DNA from: Phalacrocorax aristotelis
Lineage: Eukaryota > Chordata > Aves > Suliformes > Phalacrocoracidae
DNA length: 64,000 nt
Direction: 5' to 3'
Assembly (NCBI RefSeq): GCF_949628215.1
Contig: NC_134282.1
Location: forward strand, 20,750,723 to 20,814,722
A program made the position numbers and the translations under genes. This document shows, in pieces, positions 37,323 to 47,800 of the stretch (within the stretch, counting starts at the first letter, position 1; every line of letters starts with the position of its first letter). The notes below the pieces were generated by a model. That model was not told the DNA's origin and made no database searches. It worked only from the letters and a program-made list of their open reading frames with translations.

Positions 37323-37376
37323 AAAAAAAAAAAAAGAAAAAGAAAAAGAAGAAAAGGGAGGTGGAAAAGAGGGGAA
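37323..37376 (+). repeat. Purine-only (A/G) tract
   Basis: An A-run passes into GAAAAA and GAAGAAAAGGG units. Only one pyrimidine (T at 37362) interrupts 54 bases. Long homopurine tracts can form triplex structures. Confidence 0.85.
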
Positions 37377-38238
37377 ACAGGGCACGGAAAGGGGAAAGCC
37401 TGGTACCCAGCTTTTATAGGCTATGTATAATAACCCAGGACCTGGTTTCCAGTTAGGTGGTGAGCTACCTGTGTTGTGAAGCGTGTAACTAAGAATCGAG
37501 GTTTTTTCCCAAAGCTCCTCTTTCCTGAGGCTGATTCATATCTGCCCTTATTGTTATCTGCTGTGTTCACATGGGGTTTTTTCTTTTGTTAGTCTGTTTT
37601 CCTTCCGCGTTTTAAAAGAATAGCTTATCTGTATGCCCCAGTAGGGTGTGACTCACAAAGATCACAAGCTTTTTACAGCAAGCTAAAGCCCAGCCTGCTG
37701 ACTACAAGAAAATAGCTGAGGTTTTCAAACACACGTGCCACACTGTCTTTGCAAAAGGTGATGATTGCACTGAGATGCATGCTGGTGGGAGCAAGGCAGG
37801 CAAGTGTGCTCAGAGTCATCTCCTCTTGGAGAATTACTGCTTTTGTGCTTCAGTGCTTTTCATTTCTGCTGCCCTGTCCTGTGAAGGACAGGAGCAGTAG
37901 GACACAGAGGTGTTTCTGGACACGTTGGTTGCAGGTATGCAGTGACCACAGCTCAAGTCTTGGAGTTGGAAAATGAGCCTTAATCTGAGCTCTGCTGTGA
38001 CGTGAGTTACCTGGGACCAGTCATATAATGCCTTGTCACTCTTTGCCTGCCTCATGCACTTTAACTGTGCAGACCTGCATATTTCATTGGGCTATTGCAT
38101 AGCTTGTAGAAGACTGAACTGATTCTAAGTCTTACAGTATATACCCCTCATGTTAATGAGGCTTGAATAGTAGAAGAAAGAAAGGGAAGGAACCAATTTG
38201 TCTGTGGTTTTTTTTTTTTTTTGTCAGGAACCTTTGCA

Positions 38239-38967
38239 ATGGATGACGGAGCAGACTCTCTGATGACTCTGCACCTTCTCACCAATTCAGGACACTCGTT
38301 GCTTCTGCAGCAAACTCTGGATCGGCTTTTGGAGTGGATCTGCCCCGACGTTCGACTTTTCCTGGTGGCTGAGCGAGTTACTCCATTGAAATACTACAAG
38401 AGATATGGTAAGAGAAGCTGTGGCTTTCCTGGAATATCTGTTCTACTTTTCTTACATGAGGACTTGGGAGAGGAACGGATTTTCCAGGTCTATGAGCTCT
38501 TCCAGCATCCGCCCTGGCGCTACCAGTGTGCCCAGATTGCTAATGGACAAAGCCACCCCTATGCCCCAGCTCATCAGGACTTCTACGGCCTGGATGACCA
38601 GATGCCTGTGTGGGGCATCAGGCGGGTGCATTGTGGCCCTGAAATCCTGCGTGTCACCCTCTACTGCAGCTTCGATAACTATGAGGATGCAGTGAGACTC
38701 TACGAGATGATCCTACAGAAAGAAGCAACTATGCAGAAAAGTAACTTCTGTGTCTTTGTGCTGTATGCAACCAGAAATATTGCCGTGCAGCTTTGCTTGA
38801 AGCAGCTGCCCATCGGGGTGGCTGCTGAGCCAAAGGAGTCATCTGCCTTGCAGTTCAAGGTGCAAGAAATCGGGCAGCTGGTGCCTCTTCTGCCTAACCC
38901 ATGTATTCCTATCAGCAGCACCAGGTGGCAAACACAAGATTATGAAGGAAATACAATTCTGCTACAG
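38239..38967 (+). CDS. FAM124B: FAM124B coding exon 1 (conserved domain)
   Basis: 243 codons from MDDGADSLMTLHLLTNSGHS to DYEGNTILLQ before the donor CAG|GTAGGT. The exon itself starts at 38228 after TTTTTGTCAG, giving 11 untranslated bases before the ATG. The frame stays open upstream to the acceptor. Confidence 0.95.
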
Positions 38968-41900
38968 GTAGGTGTTTGTGGTGCTCTTAGAGGAGGTGAG
39001 GTTTTTTTTCGTTGAGGTGTTTTTTTTTTTAATTTTTTGTAGTTTTGGTTTGATTTGGGGTTTTCGGGTATTCCCCCCCCCGCCTGCCCCAAGGAAAGCA
39101 GGACTAGTTAAAAATGGAAATTAAGATTTTGCTTATTTGTTTTCTTTTGAATGAATGAATACAGTAATCAGTATCTGCCAGTGCTGTGATGCTGTCAATA
39201 AATAGAAGCACAGATCCTTGGAATGTTTTGATGTTGTTAAATTAACATCATTACTGTTTGCCTGAAATTGAAAGTATTAATGCTTTTTTGGAGCAGGCTA
39301 TTTTAATATCTTCCCTTTCCTGCCTGAATCAAATGATCATAGCAGCCTATTCTTTTTCTGATAAATCATTACGTTGTGTTTTTGAAGGCAGATTTTTAGC
39401 ATCTAAACCCAGATGTATTGTAAGTATAGTGTTGATACAACATCATCTGCAATAGATTTTGTGAGCTCTTGAGTGAGTTGCAGTTGGGCAAAAGTGCCGA
39501 AGAAATGTGTCATAGGAAATTATCTGCCTTTTCTGTTCAAGTGTGCAGTCCAGAGGTTGTGTGAATACAAATAAATAAAAACCCACAAAGACGACTGTGC
39601 TGAGATGATACATAGGGGGAAGTATACGTGTGAGCGGGAGAGTAATTTAGCTCAGTGTGCTTTCTTTCCACTGTAACAGCCCTTCCCACCTCTGATTACT
39701 TTTTGTTGAAATTTGGGTATTTAAATTTGCCCATCCTGTGGTATTTCATTTTCCTTCCACTTGCTACAAATCAGCTTAATTATTCTATATGGCCTATTTT
39801 TATGCTACTCTGAACACTAATCCATGATCAGCGTAGCCTTTGCATACTTCTCATTCAGTATTACTTATAAACTGGTTTGCCACCAACTTTGAAGTTGGTC
39901 CTGCATGGTTTGACAAAGAAATAAATAAACCACATCTCCTTTTTCTTATTCTCTGAAGTTGCTCGCTACTTATTGTTCTATTCCATGTCCTTTCTCTGAG
40001 TGTTTACAGAAGATCCCTGTTGCTCAAATTTTACAAGTTTAGCCTTAAGACTCAAGTAGGAGTCTTAAGCAGGAGAGTAGAACCATCTCCGTATGCTGTG
40101 TTTCACAAATAAAGACATGAAATGTGTCTCTAGTCTTGGGGAGGGTTGGCGAGGCAGGTGCCTTGCTCTGGGTTAGCGTCCCTAGGGGTGGCATGCTCCA
40201 CAGGAACAAGTGGGATATGTTTAGCAGGTCCGAGTCCCATTGGCCTTGCTGGTCTGACGGGTATCTCCTCCTTGGGTAGGTGCTGGTCCATGTGTTGTCC
40301 AGCTGTCAGAGGAATGCCACTTGATCTGGAGCTTCCTGGAGAAGTTTCTTTCCAAAAGAGTTGGTCAGGATTTGCACACGTGAAGGAGCTCCAGTAGATC
40401 TGATGCCTCCAAGAAGGTTTTGGAACAGGTACAGCTATTTGCGTGTGCTGTGTTTAGGTCACCTGCAGCAAATCTGTCATGTGTGCACTAGTCCTGAAAG
40501 CCCTCTGAAAGCTGTGCACAAGTTGGGAGAAACTAAATTCAAGTGTAATTTTCTTGTTTCTTTCTCAGAATAGTAAGGTTTATGACCATTAATTTAAGTT
40601 TTATAATTTATTAAAAGATAGGTGAGCCTATGGGATTGTTTCAAGCATAGTGTAGCTGCTCAGCCGAGCACTGGCGGGTACTGTAGAAAATCCTGAGACT
40701 GTCAGCCTGTCTGCAGAGGGTCAGACCAGGGCTTCATCCTGCCCAGCTCTGTCCCCAGCAGCAGGTCACAGGCAACTGCCTTGGGAGGAACAGCAAGAGG
40801 ACAAGTGTGTGTTACACCCCACCAATATGCTCCCAATCTGCCTGTTTTAAACTCAAGGTTCTTCTGAAGCCAGTTGTGGTAACTTGCAGTGACTCTCCTT
40901 TCCAAGTGTTTATCTAGTCTCCCCTTGAATCCATGTGAACTTTTTGTATCCGCTAAATACCTTGGCAGGGACTTCCCTAGGTCTACTGCCATCTTCTCTT
41001 TGAAATTGGCTCCATCTGGCTTCCTTTGATGGCCTCTGCTTCTTGCATTGCAAATGGCAGGGAATGGCCAGTACGTATCTGTTTCTCCAGGTGGCTCGTG
41101 GTTTTTGTAGTCTTTTATTCTCTCCCTCCCAAACATTTTGTGGAGTTTTGTTTGTTTGTTTATTGTTCCCCAGACTTAAGATTCCCAGTATATGTGGTTG
41201 TTCCCTTACTGTACTTGCAGCTGTACTCATTGTCCATTCTCAGCCTTTCCAGCTCCATGATACTCTGTTGTGTGCTGTGGTTGAGGAACAAACACCATGG
41301 CCCAGCTGGGGGACCAGAGCTGTGCCATGCATAACAACATTCTCTGTTTTGTTTGGAATAATTCTTAAGATTTCATTTGCTTTCTAGACTGCGGTCAGGC
41401 ACTGAACTGATGCTAACATGGTGCTGTCTGCCACAGAAATGAGACCCTGGGGTTACGGTCAACTCACAACCTAGCATTTTGTATGGAAAGCTGGGATTGT
41501 TTTTCTCCGTGTGTGTCACGTTACCTTCATTGTTTCATCTGCCACCTCTCAGGCTTGTAAGAGTCTCTAGGGGCTGACTGACTCACGCTGCAGGTGACTT
41601 CAGCACAGTGAGGCTAGGTGAAAGCATCACCTAGTAAAGTTAGAATGATCTGTTAATGGGGTTCTCTCCAAATTTTATTCAACAGGTTCAAGACAGCTCA
41701 AAGCCCCATGAAACAAACGTTCGGCTTTCCCATAAACATAACAATGCGGGCAAAGAAAAAATCCTGCAGGACTCTGTCCCAGCCCCTCTCCCTGTAAAGT
41801 GGGGTAATCCTGGGCAGAGAAGCTGGGAGGTGAGACCTACAAAGGGTAAAACAAAATCTGACCGAAGCAAAGCCCTTACTCCTGAGCAAGCTGGCGGTGA

Positions 41901-42321
41901 CCTCCATAGGCACGTCCGCTCTCCTCATGGTGGTCCAGCAGCCCCGTTGCGGTGGGATGCCACCTCCCTCCACAGACAGGTGAGCAGGGAGCTGCAGGCC
42001 TCTCTCCAGGAGAGCAGAGTTCATCAGCAGGCAGTGGAGACCAACGTTGACACCGGCCTTGCCATGGCAAATCCTGCAAGTGGTCGCTGCCCACTGACCT
42101 GTTTCTCCAGGGACCTGCGGAGCAGCCTCCTCCAGCCGCGAGCACCCGTGGATGGGGCTGGCAGCACCGTGCCCTCCCAGGACAGAACCCAGCTGCTGTT
42201 TGCTGCAGCCAAAAGGAGTAAAGGAGCAGGGCAAAGAGCTTCGGGCTTCCACTCACAAACACCACAAGCTAGCCATGCAAACAGAGAGGAGGAGGAGGAG
42301 GAGGAGGAATTCTTTATATGA
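38239..42321 (+). CDS. FAM124B: FAM124B, complete coding region in two exons
   Basis: FAM124B is a vertebrate protein of the FAM124 family, without a known enzymatic activity; it has been reported in nuclear CHD7/CHD8-associated complexes. Here two exons joined in phase 0 encode 454 residues, against 455 that I recall for human. Exon 1 (residues 1-243) is the conserved FAM124 domain with LRVTLYCSFDNYEDA, RLYEMIL, LQFKVQEIGQLVPLLPNPC and ISSTRWQTQDY. Exon 2 (244-454) is poorly conserved, hydrophilic and probably disordered. It retains the ETNVDTGL segment and an acidic run before the C-terminal FFI, as in human. The start ATG at 38239 has G at -3 and +4 and matches the human N-terminus in position. 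Location after CUL3 on the same strand matches human 2q36. No frameshift or stop was seen. Confidence 0.95.
38968..41685 (+). other. FAM124B: FAM124B intron
   Basis: GT-AG, phase 0, 2.7 kb. It opens with T/G-rich low complexity and a C9 run (39073-39081). It contains a long ancient antisense CR1-like element at about 40700-41620. No extra exon recognised. Confidence 0.9.
40700..41620 (-). mobile_element. Ancient CR1-like LINE, antisense, about 0.9 kb
   Basis: On the minus strand, CATGGATTCAAGGGGAGACT followed by AGATAAACACTTGGAAAGGA, and later CCCTGGTCTGACCCTCTGCA, parallel the 3' end of old amniote CR1 copies (ATTCAAAAAGGGACTAGACA and TTGGTCTGACCCAGTATGG types). On the + strand further on, GACCAGAGCTGTGCCATGCA, AATAATTCTTAAGATTTCAT, TTCTAGACTGC and TTCATCTGCCACCTCTCAGG keep the order expected of the antisense element. 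Divergence is high and limits are approximate; family assignment is from memory. Confidence 0.55.
41686..42321 (+). CDS. FAM124B: FAM124B coding exon 2 (variable C-terminal half)
   Basis: Acceptor TTATTCAACAG, then VQDSSKPHETNVRLS. The exon encodes 211 residues and ends with eight Glu, then FFI and TGA at 42319-42321. Seven of the eight Glu codons are GAG in tandem (42286-42306). The composition is rich in Ser, Gln, Arg and Pro, fitting a disordered tail. Confidence 0.94.
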   Translation, partial: VQDSSKPHETNVRLSHKHNNAGKEKILQDSVPAPLPVKWGNPGQRSWEVRPTKGKTKSDRSKALTPEQAGGDLHRHVRSPHGGPAAPLRWDATSLHRQVSRELQASLQESRVHQQAVETNVDTGLAMANPASGRCPLTCFSRDLRSSLLQPRAPVDGAGSTVPSQDRTQLLFAAAKRSKGAGQRASGFHSQTPQASHANREEEEEEEEFFI

Positions 42322-43102
42322 CTGAAAACAAATGTGCCAGATGGACTTATTTCCAAATGACAGCACAGCGCTTCTGTGTGTATTGTGCCTCCTTGTGCTG
42401 TGACTGCTGATGCTCAGCTTATCTCTGTAGTTGTGACATTTCAGTAGTGGGCTCACCAAGATAGCACTTGCCTTCCATGGAGTGGTGCTAAGGAGGCTGC
42501 AAGCAAAGCAGGGCAAATAACACTGTATTTACAGAAAGGTTTATTTTTTTAATGCAGAATAGATTGGAGGATTATTGTGCAATGAATAGCAATAAGCCAT
42601 ATGACACCTAGAGCTGTTCTAAGTTGTTAAAAAAAAGCCAGTGACGCCTTCAGATGGGGTTAGAAAGTGTAGTTATCCAAAGCTGCCCAAGCAGCTGGAT
42701 GGCCCTGGCCATGGGGGCTCATCATCCTTGGCTGGGACATCTTGGAACAAGGTAGTGGCATGGTCACAGTTGTTACGCCGATTTTCCTCTGCAGTCCTTC
42801 TCGCTTCCCATTATTTGTATTTAAAACCTATCAATGTCATTAATTTTATGCAATATGTGAAACATAAGATTGTTCTTTTAAAATATTTTTGAAGAAAAAA
42901 TTTCCAAAGAGACCTTTTCGCCAAATTAGCACAGTACACGCAAAAAGCAAATGCTTGCAGGGAATAGTTTGAGCTGTTTATGCTCCAGTAAGACCTGCTG
43001 TTGCCTATTCATATGACACTTAACAAAATAGCAGCAGGCCAGGCTTTGTTAGACCAGTGAGCAGTTATCAGCAGGCAATCCTAACTGGGTTTTAATTAAC
43101 AG

Positions 43103-43126
43103 AAGAGAAGAGAAGAGAAGAGAAGG
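43103..43126 (+). repeat. (AGAGA)n pentamer microsatellite
   Basis: About five tandem AAGAG units in the probable FAM124B 3' UTR. Confidence 0.9.
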
Positions 43127-43948
43127 TAAGAGTGCTGGAGGGAACTGCTGAATGCTGGAGGGTAAAAAGGACAGGAGAAATGAAGTAATGTTTCAGCAAC
43201 AGATGCTGAAATAACTCCCATCTTGATGAGCAGTTTTCTCAAGTAGGATTAAGTAAATCTCAAAGGGAAAGAGATGGGAAGGACATGACAGAAGAACGAA
43301 ATTACCAAGAGCCAAATCTGATCATACTTACCTTCCAAACAGCACAACAAAGAGGTATTTTTTCCTTAAATATATCTGAATTCTGCTTTACAAAAAAAGT
43401 GTGAATTTGTTTGGCGAGTGGCTTCTCATTGCCTCTTCTTGGTTTGTAACTCGAGTTTGACAGGCACTAGCGTCTTGCAGCCCAAGGAGAGGCAGAGGGT
43501 GATAGGCAGCAGCAGAGCCCTCCTGCGGGGGAGTTCTGCACAATTTTATGGGTGTTCAACACTTGTACATGTGCCAGCTGAACACAGCCCGTGCTGCACT
43601 GCCACAGCTTCGTCACCCAGGGAAGTCCAAACTCACCCCTCTGCTGCTGGTGGGCTGTGCAGCCCAGTGGGACTAGAGAGCAGTGCCAGTGCTGGATGTT
43701 AGCTTGGGTTTCAGGAAAGCCCAGCTTTTCTGGAAAGTTTAAAGATGCAGCCAAGTTGGTCTGAAGTGCTGCAGGTGGGAATAGGGCAGTCCCTGCTCTG
43801 TGCCCTCGCAGCTGGTGTTGACCTGGAAGCGATGCTCATGTACCCTTTGATTTGGGGACCTAAACCTGCAGAAAACTGAATAGGACACATTTCACTGGAC
43901 ACTAACAACCCCATGTTTTCATAAGTTCTGTAAAATTTTTGACTTTTT

Positions 43949-43954
43949 AATAAA
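43949..43954 (+). terminator. FAM124B: Candidate FAM124B polyadenylation signal AATAAA
   Basis: A canonical hexamer in TTTTTAATAAATCATACTG, about 1.6 kb after the stop. I saw no earlier canonical AATAAA in the UTR. Confidence 0.5.
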
Positions 43955-44700
43955 TCATACTGTGATATTTTACAACTATGAGAGTGATTACTTAATCTTA
44001 CCTAGCATGCTGAAAAACTTAGCCGGTGCTCTTCAGAGCTGGAGGAAATGTTTGGTTAACTAGGAAAGCAGCAAAGAGAAGAGCATGCGGGCAGGTTAGC
44101 TCTCTGGGTTCCTGCACTGTGTGAGGATGGGCTGGGAGGGATAAGGGGGCATGGGGTTACAGCCCTGGCAGTGGGCATGGACGGAATGGTCATGAACCCA
44201 GAACTAAGACAGAAGTGGGACTCCTCAGACAAATGGCTTTAAAGAGACATTTCATGGCCTTCTCTCTACTCTCATGCCCACATTACTGAGTGTGACTCTA
44301 TTTAGCGTACTCCCATTTTTACTTAAGAGAAAGAGGGTAGAAGGTCAGTACCTAGCACAGGGAAAATGCTGCATCATTTAAAACAACAAAGAGAAGAAAA
44401 ATGATACATGAGGTTCACCTGCCTGCAACAGATCACAGAAGACGAGGAATTCAAGTCAATGGAAACTTGCCCTGAAAATATGCTTGTAACAGTGAGTATA
44501 TAAAATCTATGTATTTTAAATGCAGGATACACCTAGCATAAATGCTGTATTACACAGGCAGCTGTAGGGTCAGAGGGTGCCATTTCTCCCTGGATGGGTT
44601 CAGCAACGGCAAGCAAAGTTTTAAATTTTCTGTAGACTGTTCATATGTCTGCAAGTTTTATTTTATGTTTCTTCCTTATATACTGTGCCATTTCTTTCAG

Positions 44701-44802
44701 GTGTGGTTTGTTTATTGTTTTGGGTTTTGTGGTTTGGTTTTTTGGTGTTTTGTTGGGGTTTTTGTTTGTTTGTTTTGTTTGTTGTTTTGTTTAAAAAAAA
44801 AA
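44701..44802 (+). repeat. G/T-only low-complexity tract with terminal A-run
   Basis: From 44701 to 44792 the + strand is G and T only except one A, in TTTG, TTTTG and GGTTTT units. It is followed by ten A's. Confidence 0.9.
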
Positions 44803-47800
44803 GACTAATAAGAGAGACCGTGGCTTGACATGGGTCTGCTGAAGCTCTGTGCCCCAAACAGCACGTGAGCAGCTCGCAGGTAAGCAGGTAGGCCTGGCAG
44901 CCTCTTGGGAACAGGCAGATGTGTGAGGTGCATGGGGTTGGCAAGGCTGGCGGTGAGCTGAGCAGGGGCTTCTCTCTACCCAGCTCCTGTTCCGCATGCA
45001 GGTCCCAGCAAACCACGCATGGGAAAATGGTCTTGGTGGAAAACTGAAGAGGGAATTTTGAAAAGTTACACTCAGTGGTATGACAGCACTGCAATCCTGA
45101 ATGAAGGGAAATAAGGGGCTTTTACCATCTATTTGTGTCATGCTTGATATAAATTATTTAGTCTAATAGAAATGGTTCTGACTTGTCTGTGAGCGTCAGA
45201 GTGATGGTACTATGGATATTGAGCCACTGATTCCTCTGATGGACACCTCAATGGACAGCAGCTGGGGTGGTCATTATGGGTGGGCACCCAAGAAACAAGA
45301 TTTTAAATTTCCAAGATGTTCATTTCTGAGGGTGGCAGGCACCCTCACGTCTGTCAGGTGGTGTCACACCTGGGAGCATGAGCAAGTCCCTGGGACTCCT
45401 GCGAGTCATGCTGTGCGTGCCCGTTCTCAGGAGGAAGCAGAGATGCTGCCGTGGCTGTGCTCAGGAAGGTGAACAGTCCTAGCACGAAGGAAAAGGCTTT
45501 TCTCCTGGGCTGATTGCACGGTCTGGGTGATGGAGGGGGGAAATCTGTTTTTGCAGTAACAAAGCAGGAGCAGGGTGTGTGCTAAGAGCAGGAGCCAGCA
45601 GCAGCAGGAGAGCTCACTCTGGAGTTGCTGGTTAAAGCAACCTGCAAATGCAGCTCTTATTGCTTTTGTTGTTTTAGCCCCTGGCTACAGAAATGGTGCC
45701 TTTTGTCTCCTCTGAAGCGAGCAGAGTGGTATTTCTGAGGGATGAGTTCCTGGGGAGGAGCAGGCATACTCCCCGCTGCCTGGATACAGGCACAAAGGCA
45801 GGGAGCGCTCCCCACGCCTGGCATGGTGCCACGGCCCAGGCGGGCACCCAGGCAACCTCGGCCTTGGCACATGGCCGCTGGAGTCAGTAGTGACGCCGCA
45901 GGCTTGGCCTCTCATATTAAAGAGACGTTGGCAAGCTTGATTCTTTCGGGGAAGCAAATGCTGAATGCACTCTTCTTTCCTGAGTTTTGGGCCAAATTCA
46001 GCTTTCGTGAAAGCCTTGGTAAACCCTTAGGTAGTCCAGCAAGCACAACCGAGCTTTGCAGATTTACACTCCTGGGTCTGGGGTGGGACTTCTGCTTCTC
46101 TCGGCTCAGGCAGGATATCCTTCATCGGTGTTGATGCTGTGCTCTGTGCTGAGGCCCAGGAAAGACAAAGCTTCACGGCCACTTGGTGGAGGAAAAAATG
46201 CTGCATGTATCAGAAATCCTGTGTTTGTAATGGGGACAAAACCCAAAAATTGTCCCTTTAGCCAAAGAGCGCAGCAGCTCCAGCTCCTCTGCGGCTGAGC
46301 CATGGTGTACTCCTGCAGTGCAACCACAGCCCAGGCATTGGGTCTTCATTGCCATATATTGCATGGGAAGGGTGCAGAGTAGCTGACTGATGGGTCCCTC
46401 TGTTAGTCTGCACGTAGCCGTAGCAGTAATGTAAATTTTCCTCTATTGCCTCTCTGCTGTATTACTTGAGCCCAGTCAGGTGCCCTGTCCCCTTGCCACT
46501 TGGTCTTCTCAGAGTTTGCCAGATCCCTTCTTTTTTTTTATTATTTCTTTCTTTTTAATTATTATTCATTTGTTTGTTTTCTTTTGTTTCCATGGAGCCT
46601 GCCTGCTGGGGCGTGCGCTGGGCCGGGTCCCAGGGTGCGGGGCGATAGGGGCCCATCGCCGCCCGTTCCTGATGCACTGGATCTGCCTGGTGCCTGCAAA
46701 GGGCACTTTGCCTCCGCGGGTCCTGTCCCCTTGGGATCTGCCTGCCCTGGGCTTCCCCAACTCTGGCAGTGTCTGCCCCCTGCTGGGAATGGGGATTCAT
46801 TAATATTAAATTACCCCGATATATAAGAAAACAATGGAGACACTAATAATGAGGAAAGCCAATTTATCTCTCATTCATTCATTTTCTCTGCCAGCAAACT
46901 AGTTAATTAAGGAGATCTGTCATATAAATGACAAGGAAAAATTGAATCCTTCCTTGAAGTGTTTTATTGTTTCGATGGCAGCCTCAGACACTGATGTTCT
47001 GCAATTTCATATGTAGTTGTTACTGTGTATCTGCTGAGTGTACAGAAAAAATTAAGATATGTTACTGATGTGCTTGTTACAAAGAAGCTTTCCTTAGAAA
47101 TGCTATGGCAGATCAACTTTTTAGCTGTAATAACAGAAAAAAGTGAATCATTAGTTTTAACTGGGGCAATTTCATTTCAAAGGTTAAAAAACCAGACTTC
47201 TTCCTTTTCACCAATAGTTGAGCACCAAAGGATTGCTCTTGGGTTGTCATGAATTAATCCTGTTTCCCCTTGATGGAGGCGATAGGTCGTTGTGTGACGC
47301 TGCAGGGTGGGAAGCAGGACCTTTGCTTTGGCAGGGCAGAGCGGGAGGAGATGCAGAGCGCTCCGGGGTCGTGGCTGCGGTCGCTCCGTGCCCCGCGGCT
47401 TGCTTGCAAATGAATTATGAGGCCCTTAGGCTTTGCTTTTCTCTAATGATGAGGAACAGGAAACTTCTGCTGAAACCAAAGTGAAGCGAAGGAGAAGTCT
47501 GGGCTATGAGAGGGAGGCAGAGGGCTTGCAGAGCCCCCGTGGCACCCTCTGTGTGTGGCACGTGTCCTCTCCCCCCCACAACGAGGAGGTTGGGGGTTCA
47601 CCCCTCTCAGCACCGGAGAAAGGGTGTTTCAGGATCAGGGAGATTCTCTGCGGCCCCTTTTGCCCTCAATGCTACAGACACTGCTTGGGGAGGAGGAAGG
47701 CTATGGTCCTTGTGCACGCCAGCACCTCCCTGCGCGTCCTTCCTGGCACCTCCTGCAGAGGCCCCGCTTTGCAGCAGCTGCCTGGGCCTGTACGGCAGAG

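Larger units (their letters stand above)
33388..38227 (+). other. Region upstream of the FAM124B start exon (probable 5' intron)
   Basis: Its 3' end is a convincing acceptor: a run of 14 T's, then GTCAG|GAACC. FAM124B therefore probably has at least one more 5' exon. The region holds an ancient antisense CR1 (about 35640-36050), a purine tract (37323-37376) and AT/C-rich low complexity (about 34006-34038). No coding exon recognised. Confidence 0.6.
42322..43975 (+). other. FAM124B: FAM124B 3' untranslated region (probable)
   Basis: Non-coding sequence after the stop, up to the first good polyadenylation signal, AATAAA at 43949-43954, in an AT-rich setting. It contains a GAGAA pentamer repeat (43103-43126). 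The limit is inferred. Confidence 0.5.

Noticed and set aside
46601-46720. GC-rich patch with several CpGs, considered as a promoter island
   Set aside because: It lies in a region that is GC-rich overall, CpG density is moderate, and there is no nearby exon or sharp border.
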